DNA of 64,000 nucleotides, from NCBI RefSeq assembly GCF_902686445.1, contig NC_062214.1, positions 40,433,454 through 40,497,453 on the forward strand, written 5' to 3'. This document shows positions 21,892 to 33,269 of this stretch, piece by piece (positions within the stretch are counted from its first letter, which is position 1; each line of letters starts with the position of its first letter). The stretch is from Sciurus carolinensis. Its lineage: Eukaryota > Chordata > Mammalia > Rodentia > Sciuridae. A program made the translations under genes and the position numbers. A model generated the notes under the pieces. The model saw nothing but the letters and a program-made list of their open reading frames with translations, was not told where the DNA came from and did not search any database.

Positions 21892-22351
21892 GCATCAGTT
21901 TGCTCAGCCTTCTATAAGATGTCATAAAGTGAGTAGCTTAAACAATAAACGTTTTATTTTCTAATAGTTCAGGAAACTAAAAGTTCAAAATCAAGTTGGT
22001 GGCAGGGTTTGTTCCTTCTGAAGGTCATGAGACAGAATTTATTCCATCCCCTTCTCCTAGCTCCTGGTGACTTGCTATAATTTGTTAGTGTTCCTTGGTA
22101 TATAGAAACATCCCCTCAATCTCTACCTTCATCTTCTCATGTTATTCCTCTGTGCATGATTGTTCCCAGATTCCCCCTTTGTTAAAGGATCCCGGGTCAT
22201 ATTGGGATAGAGACCAAACTACTTCTGCATGACTTCACCTTAATTCATTATGTCTTCAATGATGCCCTTGCCAAATGGGGCCATATTTTTTAGTAAAAGG
22301 GATTAGGACTTCAATGTATGACAATTTAGGTTTACAATTTGATCCATAACA
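21892..22351 (-). mobile_element. MLT1-type solo LTR (ERVL-MaLR), antisense
   Basis: Antisense MLT1 order: ATAGTTCAGGAAACTAAAAGTTCAAAATCAAG, GGCAGGGTTTGTTCCTTCTG, CTCCTGGTGACTTGC, AATCTCTACCTTCATCTTC, CTTCACCTTAATTCATTATG, CCAAATGGGGCCATATT. No internal region present. Confidence 0.82.
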
Positions 22352-22354
22352 ATG

Positions 22355-23395
22355 TGCTAGTCATGGAGATAGAGAATGCATGGAGATGAATCAGTTGCTG
22401 TGGGACGAAATGGTTAATTCATCATTAGTTACATTGAATTTGAAGTACTAAAGAGGTATTCAAGTAGCAGTATCCTCTATAAATGAATTTATAATTCTGG
22501 ATCATAGAAACCAGTCCCTCATAACAGGCTTTAGCCATACTACCTACTGTAATCTCATGCATTTATCTTTATTTGATTTAGAAAGCATTTAAATTATTCT
22601 AACAAAGGAGCAGAAATTTGGATATTGATTGGAAATTTAAAAATCAAAAGCAACAAGTCAAGTGGACAAATATAGGAGTCCCTTCCCAGATGAATTTCAG
22701 CAGCTTGGTATTCATGTGATGAATTGTGATTAATGGGCAAGCAGCCCAAACGTGGTAGAAAGAGCTGGGTCTTTTAGTTTTCTTCAGAATATTTTGATTC
22801 TATAATATGACTGACACATTTCCATATGTTCCAAAGCAGCATCTTGTGTGAATTTGAGGTTTTGCCTAACAGTTTTTTCAGAAAGCTGGAACCTTTAGCC
22901 AATTCCTTGATATATTATTCTCTGTAATAGCTTTGCTATTTCTAAGGAAAATATGTCTAAGAAGACATTTAATTTTCATATGTGTAACTCTTCACTTCCC
23001 AACATCGTACCTTATTTGTGGTATCCACTTGCTGGATGCCTGTTATTTAAGTGTTTGGGATCAGCAGATAGGCTCTGAAAAGAATCTCTATAACCCATAT
23101 TTGCTTACAGCACACAGGCCTTCATATGATGTTCTCCCTTACCCTCTGCACCACATAGGAACATATTATGTTTGCTAAGAAGCACAAGTGATATAGCAAA
23201 TAAGTCTAACTCAGACATCAAATATTTTCTTCTAGTGGCATGCACATTATTGCTAGGCAGAAGCATCTGGTAATTGTTGGAAACCTCTGAGGTTTCCTGT
23301 GTAATTCATGCATGTGAGCTTCTACAATGCACTAGGCACTTTGGGGTTATACAAAAGAAGCATATCGGACAGTATCATGTAGATTCAGCTAATAA
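22355..23395. other. unique DNA, nothing recognised
   Basis: No gene or repeat recognised. An 81-codon open frame at 22933-23178 has no recognisable domain. Confidence 0.35.
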
Positions 23396-23399
23396 TCAA

Positions 23400-23625
23400 A
23401 ACTGTTGGACTCAGACTATCTTCAAATCCTAGCTCAGCTACTTTCTGGCTATGTGACCTTGAGCAAGTTATATGACTTCTGTTAGCCTCAGTTTCTCCTT
23501 TGTGACATAGAGATTATAATAGAACCTACCTCCTAGGGTTATGGAGAGCACAATGATGGAAAAGAGATTCAGGCACATAGAAAAGCTCATTAAATAGTAG
23601 ACATTGTTGTCAACATTACCATTAC
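23400..23625 (+). repeat. MIR SINE, nearly full length
   Basis: One of the best preserved MIRs here: GGACTCAGACTATCTTCAAATCC, TATGTGACCTTGAGCAAGTTA, GCCTCAGTTTCTCC, CCTACCTCCTAGGGTTATGG, GGCACATAGAAAAGCTCATTAAAT, all in consensus order. Confidence 0.88.
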
Positions 23626-23629
23626 AATT

Positions 23630-26580
23630 GGATTAGAGACCTGAGAGTCCTGGGGACTCCATGGACCTATAAAGAAACCTGGACTTAGGGGAGGCATCGT
23701 CATAATTGCTATCAGTATTTAGAGTGGAGAGGGCCTAGTATAGTGCCTATATGATGGGAGAAGGCCTCTAGAAGGAGGAATGACTCCAATGTCCCTTCAA
23801 AGATGGATTCTTAAAGGAAGATTGAAAGAATGGAATAAAAATGTACTGTCAAAACTCCATTATTTTAGACACTTGACTGATTTTGACTTCTCTGAAATCT
23901 GTTCCTCAATACAATTTCCACAGAAGCATTGGTTCTCACAATATTTACTATTGTAAGCTTCATCAAACAGCCAAGTGATTTCTTAAAAAATAGGGGTCTT
24001 GACCTTTGCCTCTCCCTTGGCTGGGAACTTAATCATTCTTTGGTGAATAATACTGACTCTGTTTGCAGGTCCAGGACTTGTGACTGGAGTTCACGTGAAG
24101 GTCTTGCCCATTTTCTTTACAGCACAACTCTTCAAATCAGAGCAATGACTCTGTCTTCTCAGTCCAGCCTATTGGTTGAGGGGGATGATAACGAAAATAA
24201 TAAAGGGCCAGTCTGAACTGGGCTTCTTGGATTATTGTGTCTGTCTCATAAACATGGACATGTACATGTTTAGAATTTTTTTGAGCTCTTGAGAACTGAT
24301 TACAATTTTCATCCTTTTTTGAGCCTTCCTAGGATTATTTAAATAAAAGTTCACTCACCCCCATGTCAGCCTTCTTTGGAAACATTCTCATCGACACACC
24401 CAGAAGTATGCTTTACAATTTTCCAAGCATCTCTTAATTCAGTCAAGCTGACAACCAAAATTAACCATTACACCCTCTACACAGTGGGAGGGTACTGCAA
24501 ATTCCCATGGGAAAGGGTGTGAATATAAAGGGGAGGTATGGAGACACTAGATGATCTACCAAATGTAGAATAACCTATAGCTGAGAGGCCGGTCACCTCA
24601 CAGCATCTAGATTCTGGGGAATAGACTTTTGCCCTCTTATTGATTCTTTTCCTGAAGTGATATAGTTTGCTTTAGTGGCTGGTTGTGCCATCAATAACAG
24701 CAGCACAGCAGAAAGGCTCAGTGATTCTCATATGGCCACAAACTGAGCTACAAAAAAGAATAACCTGGGTTCTTAATTCAAGAATATGGATTCTACCCAG
24801 TGGTGAGAATATTTCCAACTGTTTTGAATAGGTTGTCACTGATGTAATAGGTAAAAGGAGGAAGGTTGCATAGAGTTTTCTGTGGATGCCCTGATTTATG
24901 TGAGAGAGACACGTGCAATACTAATTTGTTTTAAGCAACAGAGAATCCATTCAAGATGAGATTTCCTGGCATCGTCCTCACCTGTGAACAGAATCAGAAT
25001 TTTGTCTGAGAGCCTCAGTGTGAATTTGGTCATGACTATGTTAACACAGTACTGGAGGTTTTGACAAGCTCTGGGTGTGCAAACATCCTCTTCTAGTACT
25101 TAAACAGTTCTGCATGCATGTCAGCCTTTCTTACATAACTTAGAACAGAACTATAGTTCATTTGGTTGCTATCGATTGCTTTTCTTTGTATTTTAGTTCA
25201 TTATTGTTTGGTAAAATAATAGACATGTATAACTGAAAGAGTCATCCACAACAGCTGGGTTTTAGAGGAAACATATCTTGCTTTTAGCCTCTGACTTCCC
25301 CCCCCAAGTCCCCCAGGGAAATTCCTTAACCCACTGAGCAGTGGTGGGGTCACATTCTGGGATCATGTGCCCTCATTTTCATGCTGCATTCCTCAAAGGG
25401 GCCCTGAGTACTTTAGGAGCTGATAGAGTTTGGCTGTCATTTGAAAATGTTTTCCTTCTAACTGTTTTCATTTAGAAGCTAATTTATACTGTGCTTTCAA
25501 GTAGGCTCAACTCCATTTCACATCTCTGACATATAGCACACACATTGCAGTGACTGGGATGGAAGGAGACAATTCAATCAAAGGATGTTTTCTCCATGCA
25601 AGAAATGAATATTATTTGTTCATCTTGCAATTCATGATTTTGGGCAAATTATGATGTTTGGCGAAGGCCCTAGCAAGACAGAAAGACAAATAAATTGCAT
25701 AGTGTGAGAACAGCCTTCTTAATATTAAGGTTTCTTTAAAACAGTGGGTATTGGCTGCAGGCAAAATATTAAGCTGCAAATCACTGGTTTGCAACTCCTT
25801 GATCATCAGTTGTAATCCCAAGAACATATTTAATTTCCTATTTAGTCCTAATTTCTCTTTGTTCCTTAATGATATTTCTCTACACTCAAAATAAGCCATC
25901 TGTTGGCAGCAGCCCACAGAAAACAGATACTGCACACTCAGTAATCTTGGAGTGAGGCTGTTATACTGTGCAAATGAAAAAACAGCCTCTTTGGAGTTGT
26001 AGGGTCACCTTTAAAATCCCTAATTTTTCTTTCTTTCTCCCCCCCCTTTGGCCATATAGTATTGGAAATAAATCTTTTTTCATTATATTTTCTGAAACAT
26101 TTGTGAGCAGAGGACAATGCTTTGTACTCAAGGGATAGAGAGTTTACATCTCTGCTTGTAGATACCTCTTGTCATTTTTTTTAAACTCTCAATTTAATAA
26201 ATCCTTGAATTTGCTATTTTTTAAAGAAAAAATATAACTGCCAGTATAGATCAGAAATCAAGTTCACAGCAGAATTCTTTCCAGATAGATGAACATGATC
26301 AATGCATAATATATACATGTATGGAAATATGACAATAAATTCCATTAATTTGTACAATTATTGTGTTAATATTTACAATATCATTAAAAAATCAGAATAA
26401 TTCATTTCACTTGAAGGTTGTGAGATGTATGAGCAAAGGGTGGGATGAGTAGCAATATGATATTGGGCATGAGAGAATTTGACAAATGGACCATATCTCC
26501 ATCCAGTCTTTGATCATAATTGTACCTGTATTTGAATACCATACCTATTGTAAAAGAAGAGACTGGCCAAGGGTGAGCAC
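23630..26580. other. unique DNA, nothing recognised
   Basis: About 3 kb without a recognised gene or repeat. Open frames of 95 codons (23929-24216) and 107 codons (25612-25935, minus strand) show no recognisable domain and no codon pattern that would persuade me. C9 runs occur near 25299 and 26040. Confidence 0.4.
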
Positions 26581-26584
26581 AATG

Positions 26585-26800
26585 TTAGCTAAAACTTCTT
26601 GAGCTATAACTATGTGTGTTAAATGGTTGTTAAATCGTTAACATGGATTTAAATGGTTGTACATGGATTTTTCCCCCTTTGATCCTCTCAACAACCCCAT
26701 GAAGTTTCACATGATATTATTTGCATTGTAGATATGAGAATACAGCCTCTGAGTTCCATATCTGTAAGTTTCAGAATCTGCATGACAACCTGGGCAGCTT
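26585..26800 (-). repeat. MIR SINE, antisense, with a local duplication
   Basis: CCTCTCAACAACCCCATGAAG and GATATGAGAATACAGCCTCTGAG follow antisense MIR order. Just upstream, AAATGGTTGT and ACATGGATTT each appear twice (26621-26670), a small imperfect tandem duplication. Confidence 0.6.
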
Positions 26801-26804
26801 GATT

Positions 26805-28465
26805 TCAAGGTTTTTCCACACTTAAGCTATAAAATTGGGAACGGGTTAAAAATGAAGTTGTTTTATCCTGTGCAACTGCAGGGACCCTCATAAGAATAAA
26901 GAAAAGAATTCGGTCTCACTTAAAAGAAAGTGTTAGAAATATTGAAATGGACACACAAAGCACATCAATGCAAAGGTGAATGAGGTAGAGGAGCGTTTGA
27001 TCTTCCCTTTTGCTCTCCCTTGTTTTGAAACATGATTCCTTTTGATGCCAGGGCTTTAGTGGTTGCTGCACTCCAGCTTTAGATGACTTTTCTATCTCCC
27101 AGAACAATTAAAAGGTAATATCACTATTTTACCATGTGAAGCTTGACATCTGATTCATATATAACTCAGCCTGAAGGCATATTTTTCATACTCACTTGGG
27201 TTCATGTCAAGCAGTGAATTGATCTCTTGGAGGATTCAAAAGGAATTCCCTTTTCCAAAGGAGATTCAGGTGAGTGAACAGAATTAATGTCCCTATTACT
27301 CCCCATCTCCTTTAATTAGCAAGCCAGAGAGCTAACAATTATCTCACCTGTCAGCCATCTTGACAGTTTGCCATTGAGTCAAAACCAAGGAAAAAGTCTT
27401 CCCCCAGACTGAAACCCAGCAATTGATATCAAAATCTATTCCACCAAAGGTCTACTTGAAGCCCATTAGTGTGGCCTTCAGAATATTTCAACAAACCAAC
27501 ACCTCCTATTCTTCCTCCCTCCATCATTGATATTCTGACTCATAAATGTCAGTACTTGGTGGAGGTTGCCTCATCTCACAAATTTCCACTGTCAAAATAT
27601 TCTCAGCAGTACTAGACAGATGGAACCAATCCAGGGAGCAAAACAAATGCTACTGCAGCTTTTAGAGCACTCCAAATGTAGCAGTACTTGCTGTTCTTAT
27701 CTCATAATATGCCTATCGCCATCATTTTTTTTCCTCTAACAATCTGTCCATGATGACAAGTTCCATTCCATTTTCTTGATGAGGGATCGTGTCTCTAAGC
27801 CATATGTTGTAACTGGAAGACTAGCCTTTAGATTTTTAAAAAATGGAATAGTACTTCTCATATTACCTCCCATTATCTTAGTACTTATCTCAGTCTGGTT
27901 CTGTGGCCTAGTAATTTTTCCCAAGAAAAAAGAATAATATGTGATGTGATCGCAAATTTGTAGATTGAAATAAGTCATCTACTTGTTTTCCTCTGCAAAA
28001 TTTTTTGATTCCCACTTTCAGAGGATGATCTGTCATTTGCCATGAGCTGACATGGTGCTATTGCCTTTAGTAGCACAGAGCAGCTGGCCAGGATGGATGG
28101 ATTTCTGTGTTGATCCAATGAAGTTTTGCCCCTGTAAATCTCCATTTCCTCATCATGCCTATTAAGCATTCTGCATTCCAAACCCTATCCTCTGTCCTGG
28201 TTTCTCCCCATCCAGCAATTATTTCTGAATGAACTTTGGTTTTAGTATAAGCACCTTCTAAAATAAGCTTGCAATCAGTCACAGGTGGTAAGTTACCAAA
28301 AGCTATGCTTTGAATCATCCAAGTAGGTCTTCTCTTATTGCCATCTATCCTCATTAGTTCATTTATTAATTCATTCATCTGTCCATCATACATTCATTTA
28401 TCTGTCTGCCAATCTATATGACTGTATAATTTCTCTTCTGGAGATAGTTTTAGAACTTAGCTTTA
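26805..28465. other. unique DNA, nothing recognised
   Basis: No coding exon or repeat that I can name. Overlapping minus-strand frames at 27736-28393 contain no recognisable domain. Confidence 0.35.
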
Positions 28466-28467
28466 CC

Positions 28468-28953
28468 TTGCTATCTGATTTTTTATAATTTATTCTAATT
28501 AGTTATACATGACAGTAGAATGAGCTTTGACACATTATACATAAATGGAGTTTAACTTTTAATTCTTCTGGTTGTACATGATGTAGAATCTCACCAACTG
28601 TGTACTCATAAATGCACATAGGGTAATAATGTCCCATTCATTCTACTGTTCTTCCTACTTCCATACCCACTTCCCTCCCTTTACTCCCTTCTGTTTAATC
28701 CATCTAATCCAAAATAACTCCATTCTTCCATACCAGAATATTCCATATTCTTCCTTTATTGTGAATTAGCATCCACATATGAGAAGAAACATTCAGCCTT
28801 TGTTTTTTGGTATTGACTTATTTCACTTAGCATGATACTCTCCAGCTCTATCCATTTACCAGCAAATGCCATCATTTCATTGTTAAGACAGAGTAATATT
28901 CCATTGTGTATATATACCACATTTTCTTTATCCATACATTGCTATCTGATTTT
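28468..28953 (-). mobile_element. L1 3' end with target-site duplication
   Basis: Antisense L1 tail (TTCTAATTAGTTATACATGACAGTAG, ATACATAAATGGAG, CAGCCTTTG, GAGTAATATTCCATTGTGTA, ACATTTTCTTTATCC) flanked by a perfect 15-nt direct repeat, TTGCTATCTGATTTT, at 28468-28482 and 28939-28953. The insertion proper is 28483-28938. It is 5'-truncated at the end of ORF2. Confidence 0.9.
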
Positions 28954-29048
28954 ATGAAGGATATCTAGTATGCCATCTTTTATAATACATCCAGCAATGG
29001 CCTTTCAGAGTTCTAATCAAAAGTGTTTGAAACTCCAGATTTGAAATA

Positions 29049-29593
29049 TAGTGATTTTAAAATATGTCCTAAATTCTTAGAAACCCCTCCCTTCGAGAGG
29101 AAGGGAAGATTCCCCTTGAATCTGGGCCAGTCTAAGTGATGTACATTTCTACAGAATTACGTAGGAGTGATACTGTGAAACTTCCAAGGTAGGTCAGTAA
29201 AGGCCCTAAATTTTCTTCTTGGTTCTCTTGGGTTGTTCTCTCTAGGAGACGCCAGTCACTATATAAAAAGTCATACTGCCTTGAGACTAGCACCAAGGAG
29301 AGAAGATACATAGATACTGTGGCCAACAGTCCAGTCATATTCCCAGGCAGCAGCCAGTGAACCAACTTTAACATCCAGATTAGTTAAGCTTCAGATGACA
29401 TTCCCAGCTGACATCTAACTCCATCTTCATGAGAAAATCCAGGCAAGAACTGTCCAGTCAAGTTCTTCAGTCTATAACTCAGTTCTGAATCCATGATGCA
29501 AAAAAAAAAAAAAAATAGTAAGATAGAAAAATGGTTATTTTAGCTGCAAAGTTTTGGGTTAATTTTTAATGCAGCAATGATAACAGAAATATA
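29049..29593 (+). mobile_element. MLT1-type solo LTR (ERVL-MaLR)
   Basis: Sense MLT1 order: TGATTTTAAAATATGTCCTAAATTC, CCCCTTGAATCTGGGCCAG, GAAACTTCCAAGGTAGGTCAG, GGTTCTCTTGGG, CCAGTCACTATATAAAAAGTC, TTTTAGCTGCAAAGTTTTGG. An A16 run at about 29500-29516 sits near its 3' part. No viral coding sequence. Confidence 0.82.
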
Positions 29594-29599
29594 ACTAAT

Positions 29600-30350
29600 A
29601 TTTGACTAGTTAGTTACTAAGTTCTACAGAGGAAAGTCCATCATTTGATTTTTAGAAATGAGTTAATTATTTTTCTAGTTTTTACCTTTCTCTTTCAAAC
29701 AATAGTTTTACATGTTTTGTAAACAAAAGTAGAGTTTGAGGCAGAAATAATTCTAGAAAGTATGACTGTCTTTTAATATCTTTTCCTGAAAGAATAATAC
29801 TTTTTACACAGACATGGTCAGAATATCTTAGTTGTAAGAGGTTGGAGACTTAAAGAAAAAAATTAGGTCATCTACTTCAATCTAATTATTCTTAGACTAG
29901 GTTCTCATGTTGCATTGTTTACTGCATGTATATCATCTCTTAAAGATTGAATATCTTGGTAAGTGTTCTCTAAGCATTTTGGTGATGCAATTCAATGCAG
30001 ACTGAGATTTAATTTTGACCCTAAACACTCACCTCCAGTAAAGAATGGGAACATTAACACTGCTGTCATAATTCTCCAGATCCTCCTAGAAGGAGCCCAC
30101 TTTTCTTCTGCCTGCCCCAGTCCCAGTAAAAATATCACATAATTCAAACTGCTTCCCCTTGAATCTTGCTAAATCATCCATTTAGCATGTGTGAGATAGT
30201 CTTTTCGCAGTCAGAGAATATGTTAACTCAAACCAGATATTGTCTGTGTTCTTGCCATCTTTATCCATATTATTTTTGCAAAACTATCTAAACATTAAGA
30301 CTTAGGTTTAGACTTTGCTATTTCATTCACAAATGTAACATAAGGAAAAG
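29600..30350. other. unique DNA, nothing recognised
   Basis: No gene or recognised repeat. Confidence 0.3.
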
Positions 30351-30354
30351 TACA

Positions 30355-30600
30355 TTTTCTTATATAAGATTATTATCACTCTCAAGAAATTTGGTATTAA
30401 TATAATAATATATCCAATATGCAGTCTATATTCAGATTTCTTCTGTTGTCCCAATGATGTTTTCTGTGTTTCTTTTGGTTAATGCAGAATCCAATGCATC
30501 ACATTTACTTGTCAGATTTTTTTAAACATCTTGTCATGTTGAAAAATTTCCCCATCTTATTTTATGTGTTTGGCAAAATTAATATTTTTTTCATTTTTAA
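30355..30600 (-). repeat. ancient L1 3' UTR fragment, antisense
   Basis: ATTCAGATTTCTTCTGTTGTCCCAATGATG followed by TTTGGTTAATGCAGAATCCAATGC matches the antisense 3' UTR of old mammalian L1M elements (the 'caccaattgtcccaataatg ... atccaatccagg' pattern). Confidence 0.65.
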
Positions 30601-30615
30601 AAAACCATTTAATTT

Positions 30616-30806
30616 GCTGGGCACAGTGACGCATGCCTGTAATACCAGTGACTCAGGAGGCAAGAGTACCACAAGTTTGAGGCCAGCCTTGGCCACCTAG
30701 TGAGACCCTGTTTCAAAAAAATAAAAAGGACTGGGAATATAGCTCAATGATAAAGTGCTCCTGAGTTCAATACCCAGTACAAAACAAACAAACAAACAAA
30801 CAAAAA
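30616..30806 (+). mobile_element. B1-ID dimeric SINE
   Basis: The left half is 7SL/B1-like: GCTGGGCACAGTGACGCATG, CCTGTAATACCAGTGACTCAGGAGG, GTTTGAGGCCAGCCTTGGCC, GTGAGACCCTGTTTCAAAA. After an A-rich linker the right half is ID/tRNA-like: GGACTGGGAATATAGCTCAATGATAAAGTGC and GAGTTCAATACCC. The tail is (AAAC)n. This fused design is typical of squirrels. Confidence 0.92.
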
Positions 30807-30870
30807 GTTATTCAATTATACTAAGTGCTTTGATTTAGGGTATGCCGATGAAGTGAGGCAATTGTTAATT

Positions 30871-31214
30871 ACAGTTGTCCCTTGGTATCTGTAGAGATTG
30901 GTTCTAGAACACCCCCGTCCCTCACAGATACTAAACTCCATGGATGCTCAAGTTTCTTATATGAAATGGTGCAGTATTTTCATGTAACCTATGCTTCTTC
31001 CTTTGTACTTTAAGTCATCTCTAGATTATTTATAATAACGAATACAATGTAAATGCTGTGTAAATAATTATTATACTGGGTTGTCTAGGGATAACAATAA
31101 GGGAAAAAAATCTACATTTTCAGTACAGATTCAATTTTTTTTTCAATAACTGTATTTGTGTGGTTGACTGAATCTGCAAATGTGGAACCCACAGATGTAG
31201 CAGGTTGACTATAA
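30871..31214 (-). mobile_element. MER2 (TcMar-Tigger) DNA transposon
   Basis: Essentially full length at about 345 bp. The left end is CAGTTGTCCCTTGGTATCTG and the right end is GGAACCCACAGATGTAGCAGGTTGACTATA. Internal landmarks are CCATGGATGCTCAAGTTTCTTATAT, AATACAATGTAAATGCTGTGTAAAT and TTTTCAGTACAGATTCAA. Non-autonomous, with no transposase frame. Confidence 0.88.
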
Positions 31215-31265
31215 TTTCTGCTTTTTAATAAAAAGAAAATGCTTTTTTAAAAAAATACAGTAGTT

Positions 31266-31402
31266 TTATTTTGAGATAGGTTCTCACTAAGTTGCCTAGG
31301 TCTTTACTAAGTTGGCCAGGCTGGCCTCAAACTTGTAATCCTCTTGCCTTGACATCCTGAGTCACTGGAATTACAGGAGTGAAGCCACCATGCCAGGCAT
31401 CA
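31266..31402 (-). mobile_element. B1-like SINE, antisense, with internal duplication
   Basis: Antisense 7SL-type monomer: GAGATAGGTTCTCACTAAGTTGCC, GGCCAGGCTGGCCTCAAACTTG, CCTGAGTCACTGGAATTACAGG, CCACCATGCCAGGCA. The segment around CTCACTAAGTTGCCTAGG is repeated as TTTACTAAGTTGGCCAGG, an internal duplication of about 20 nt. Confidence 0.85.
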
Positions 31403-31420
31403 CGTTTCCTTTATTTTTTA

Positions 31421-31567
31421 AAATTTAATTTAATTTATTTTTTTTTATTTTTAGACTGCATTTTGATTCATTGTACACAAATGGGTACAACTTTTCATTT
31501 CTATGGTTGTGCATGATGTAGATTCACACCATTCATGTAATCATACATACATACATAGGGTAATACT
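31421..31567 (-). mobile_element. L1 3' end fragment
   Basis: T-rich start, then GACTGCATTTTGATTCATTG, TACACAAATGGGTACAACTTTTCATTTC, GGTTGTGCATGATGTAGATTC and a CATACATACATAGGGTAAT end. It is a different sciurid L1 3' UTR subtype from those at 9669 and 21358. Confidence 0.8.
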
Positions 31568-31569
31568 GT

Positions 31570-32440
31570 TAACAGACACATATAGAAAATTAATATTTTA
31601 AAATTACCAAACCTACTAGTTAAGAATGTTTCATGGTTGTATTTATCTTATTTGTTCTTTATAATTAAATTCAGTGTGAAATTTTGGTAGAAATATTTAT
31701 ACATGATATTATCCCTTCCCAGCACATCACAGCAAAAGGCAATCTCCTCTATTAGTCCTTTTATTTATGATTAAACTTTGACTACATGACCAAGGTGGAA
31801 TTCTTCATATTTTTTCATTGTATTCACATTTACATTCCATATTTTTCGTTAATCTATAAGTAATCTATTGCATTACTTCATGAATAAAACTGTTTTCTCC
31901 CTGTGTGTGCATATTATTATACTTTTGAAATTTTTTTATTTGTTATAATTGGTCATTCTTTTTTATTTATGATAATTATATGAGCATTTATGACTTCATA
32001 TAAGGATAAAAATCTTCCTCAAGTTTTTTATACACAAGCACATTTTTTTCTTTAAGGAAGCCTATGCTTATATTTTTTATTACAATAGTTATACTTTATG
32101 AACTAATAAGACATAAGAAAGATTAGGACATATATGGAGTGGGAACATCTTTTTTACTTCCTCCATAGTTTACTAGAAGTTCTTTTCTTTCTTGGAAGAC
32201 AGTTAAAGAAATTAGCACTCCCTTGCCAGAAGTAGCATCTGGACCTTTGGCACAATCTGTAGGTTGTTTTGTTGGTGGCTTGTAAGGTTGTATTGATGCT
32301 CTGTTACTTTTTTAGAAGATTCTGTTAGGTTTGAATGATCTTTTCCTACCCACGGCCCTGTTTGTGGACACCAAACTACAGAATCTGGCCTCCAGAGAAT
32401 TCTGGTTTCTTGGAAATTCCTCACTATTTAGCAACAGTAC
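31570..32440. other. unique DNA, nothing recognised
   Basis: AT-rich DNA; no gene or confident repeat. Confidence 0.3.
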
Positions 32441-32442
32441 AA

Positions 32443-32465
32443 TCTGCTATTGAGTCAATAGCAGA
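32443..32465. promoter_or_regulatory. perfect palindrome centred on an AP-1 motif
   Basis: A 23-nt perfect palindrome (11-nt arms, one central base) whose middle is TGAGTCA, the consensus AP-1/TRE site. The arms read TCTGCTATTGA and its exact complement. Factor binding is inference; the symmetry is directly visible. Confidence 0.6.
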
Positions 32466-32879
32466 AATAAAAAGTAGTAGGCACTTTGGATTTTAGGGTT
32501 TATTTTAACTGTAGTGTGTCAAGGTGTGCTGTAACAGATGCTCTTGTTCCCAAAGCCCAGCTCTGAATTTACCTCAGCCTTGGTGGTCAGTTCCCATACA
32601 CAGACAACTCCTCATCTCAAAAACCTCCATCACCTTTCTGAGGGATTTCTCAAGTGCCTTGGTAGTTTTTCTCAGTCCCATTAAAGAGCACCCTAGAAGC
32701 AAAAAGAACTCAATGCTTCCATAGTAAACAGTGAACAAATAATCTGGTATCTCAGTCCCTTACTGGCACTGGGACATTTTGAGGAAAGTCCTATAAGATT
32801 CCTGAGGAAGAAACAGAGTCCAGGTTGCCTGCATTGGTAACCTACTTCTTAATGCTTCATTTATCTGGATTTCCCCCTT

Positions 32880-32998
32880 CTCTGTCTCATTTCCTACCTA
32901 CTTCTCATGTTCTTCCTGAGATTACTTCCCAAATCAACTCACTGCACCCAAGACTTTGTCTCAGGATCTGCTTCTGAGGGAAATCAAACTAAAATGGT
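32880..32998 (+). mobile_element. LTR-like 3' end, copy 1
   Basis: CTTCCTGAGATTACTTCCCAAATCAACTC, then GACTTTGTCTCAGGATCTGCTTCTG and a CAAACTAAAA end resemble the 3' end of an old ERVL-type LTR. The same order appears at 63830-63961. The 5' boundary cannot be placed. Confidence 0.6.
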
Positions 32999-33125
32999 CA
33001 CGAAAACTAAAAAGTTGCAAAGGAAGTACATTGTTGGAAATTGATCCTATTGAGTGGGGGAAGTGCCTAAGAAATTATCCATTTTTAATATAACTGGTTA
33101 ATGTATAGTGTAAATAACATAGTTA

Positions 33126-33262
33126 ATTTGTTCTACAAATATTTCTAGAACCCCTGCTATGTAACAAGTTTTCTGCTAGGGGCTGAGAACACAAGAGTAA
33201 ACAAAATAAACAAAGTCCACTCCTCTGTACAATAGAGCATAGACTCTAGTAGTGATATGGAA
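33126..33262 (-). repeat. L2 LINE 3' end, antisense
   Basis: Antisense L2 tail: TTCTACAAATATTTCTAGAACCCCTGCTATGTAACAAG, CTAGGGGCTGAGAACACA, AACAAAATAAACAAAGTCCACTCC, TAGACTCTAGTAG, all in L2 order. Confidence 0.82.
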
Positions 33263-33269
33263 AAGCAAA

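Noticed and set aside
25612..25935. 107-codon minus-strand frame
   Set aside because: No domain and no supporting splice or promoter context that I can see.
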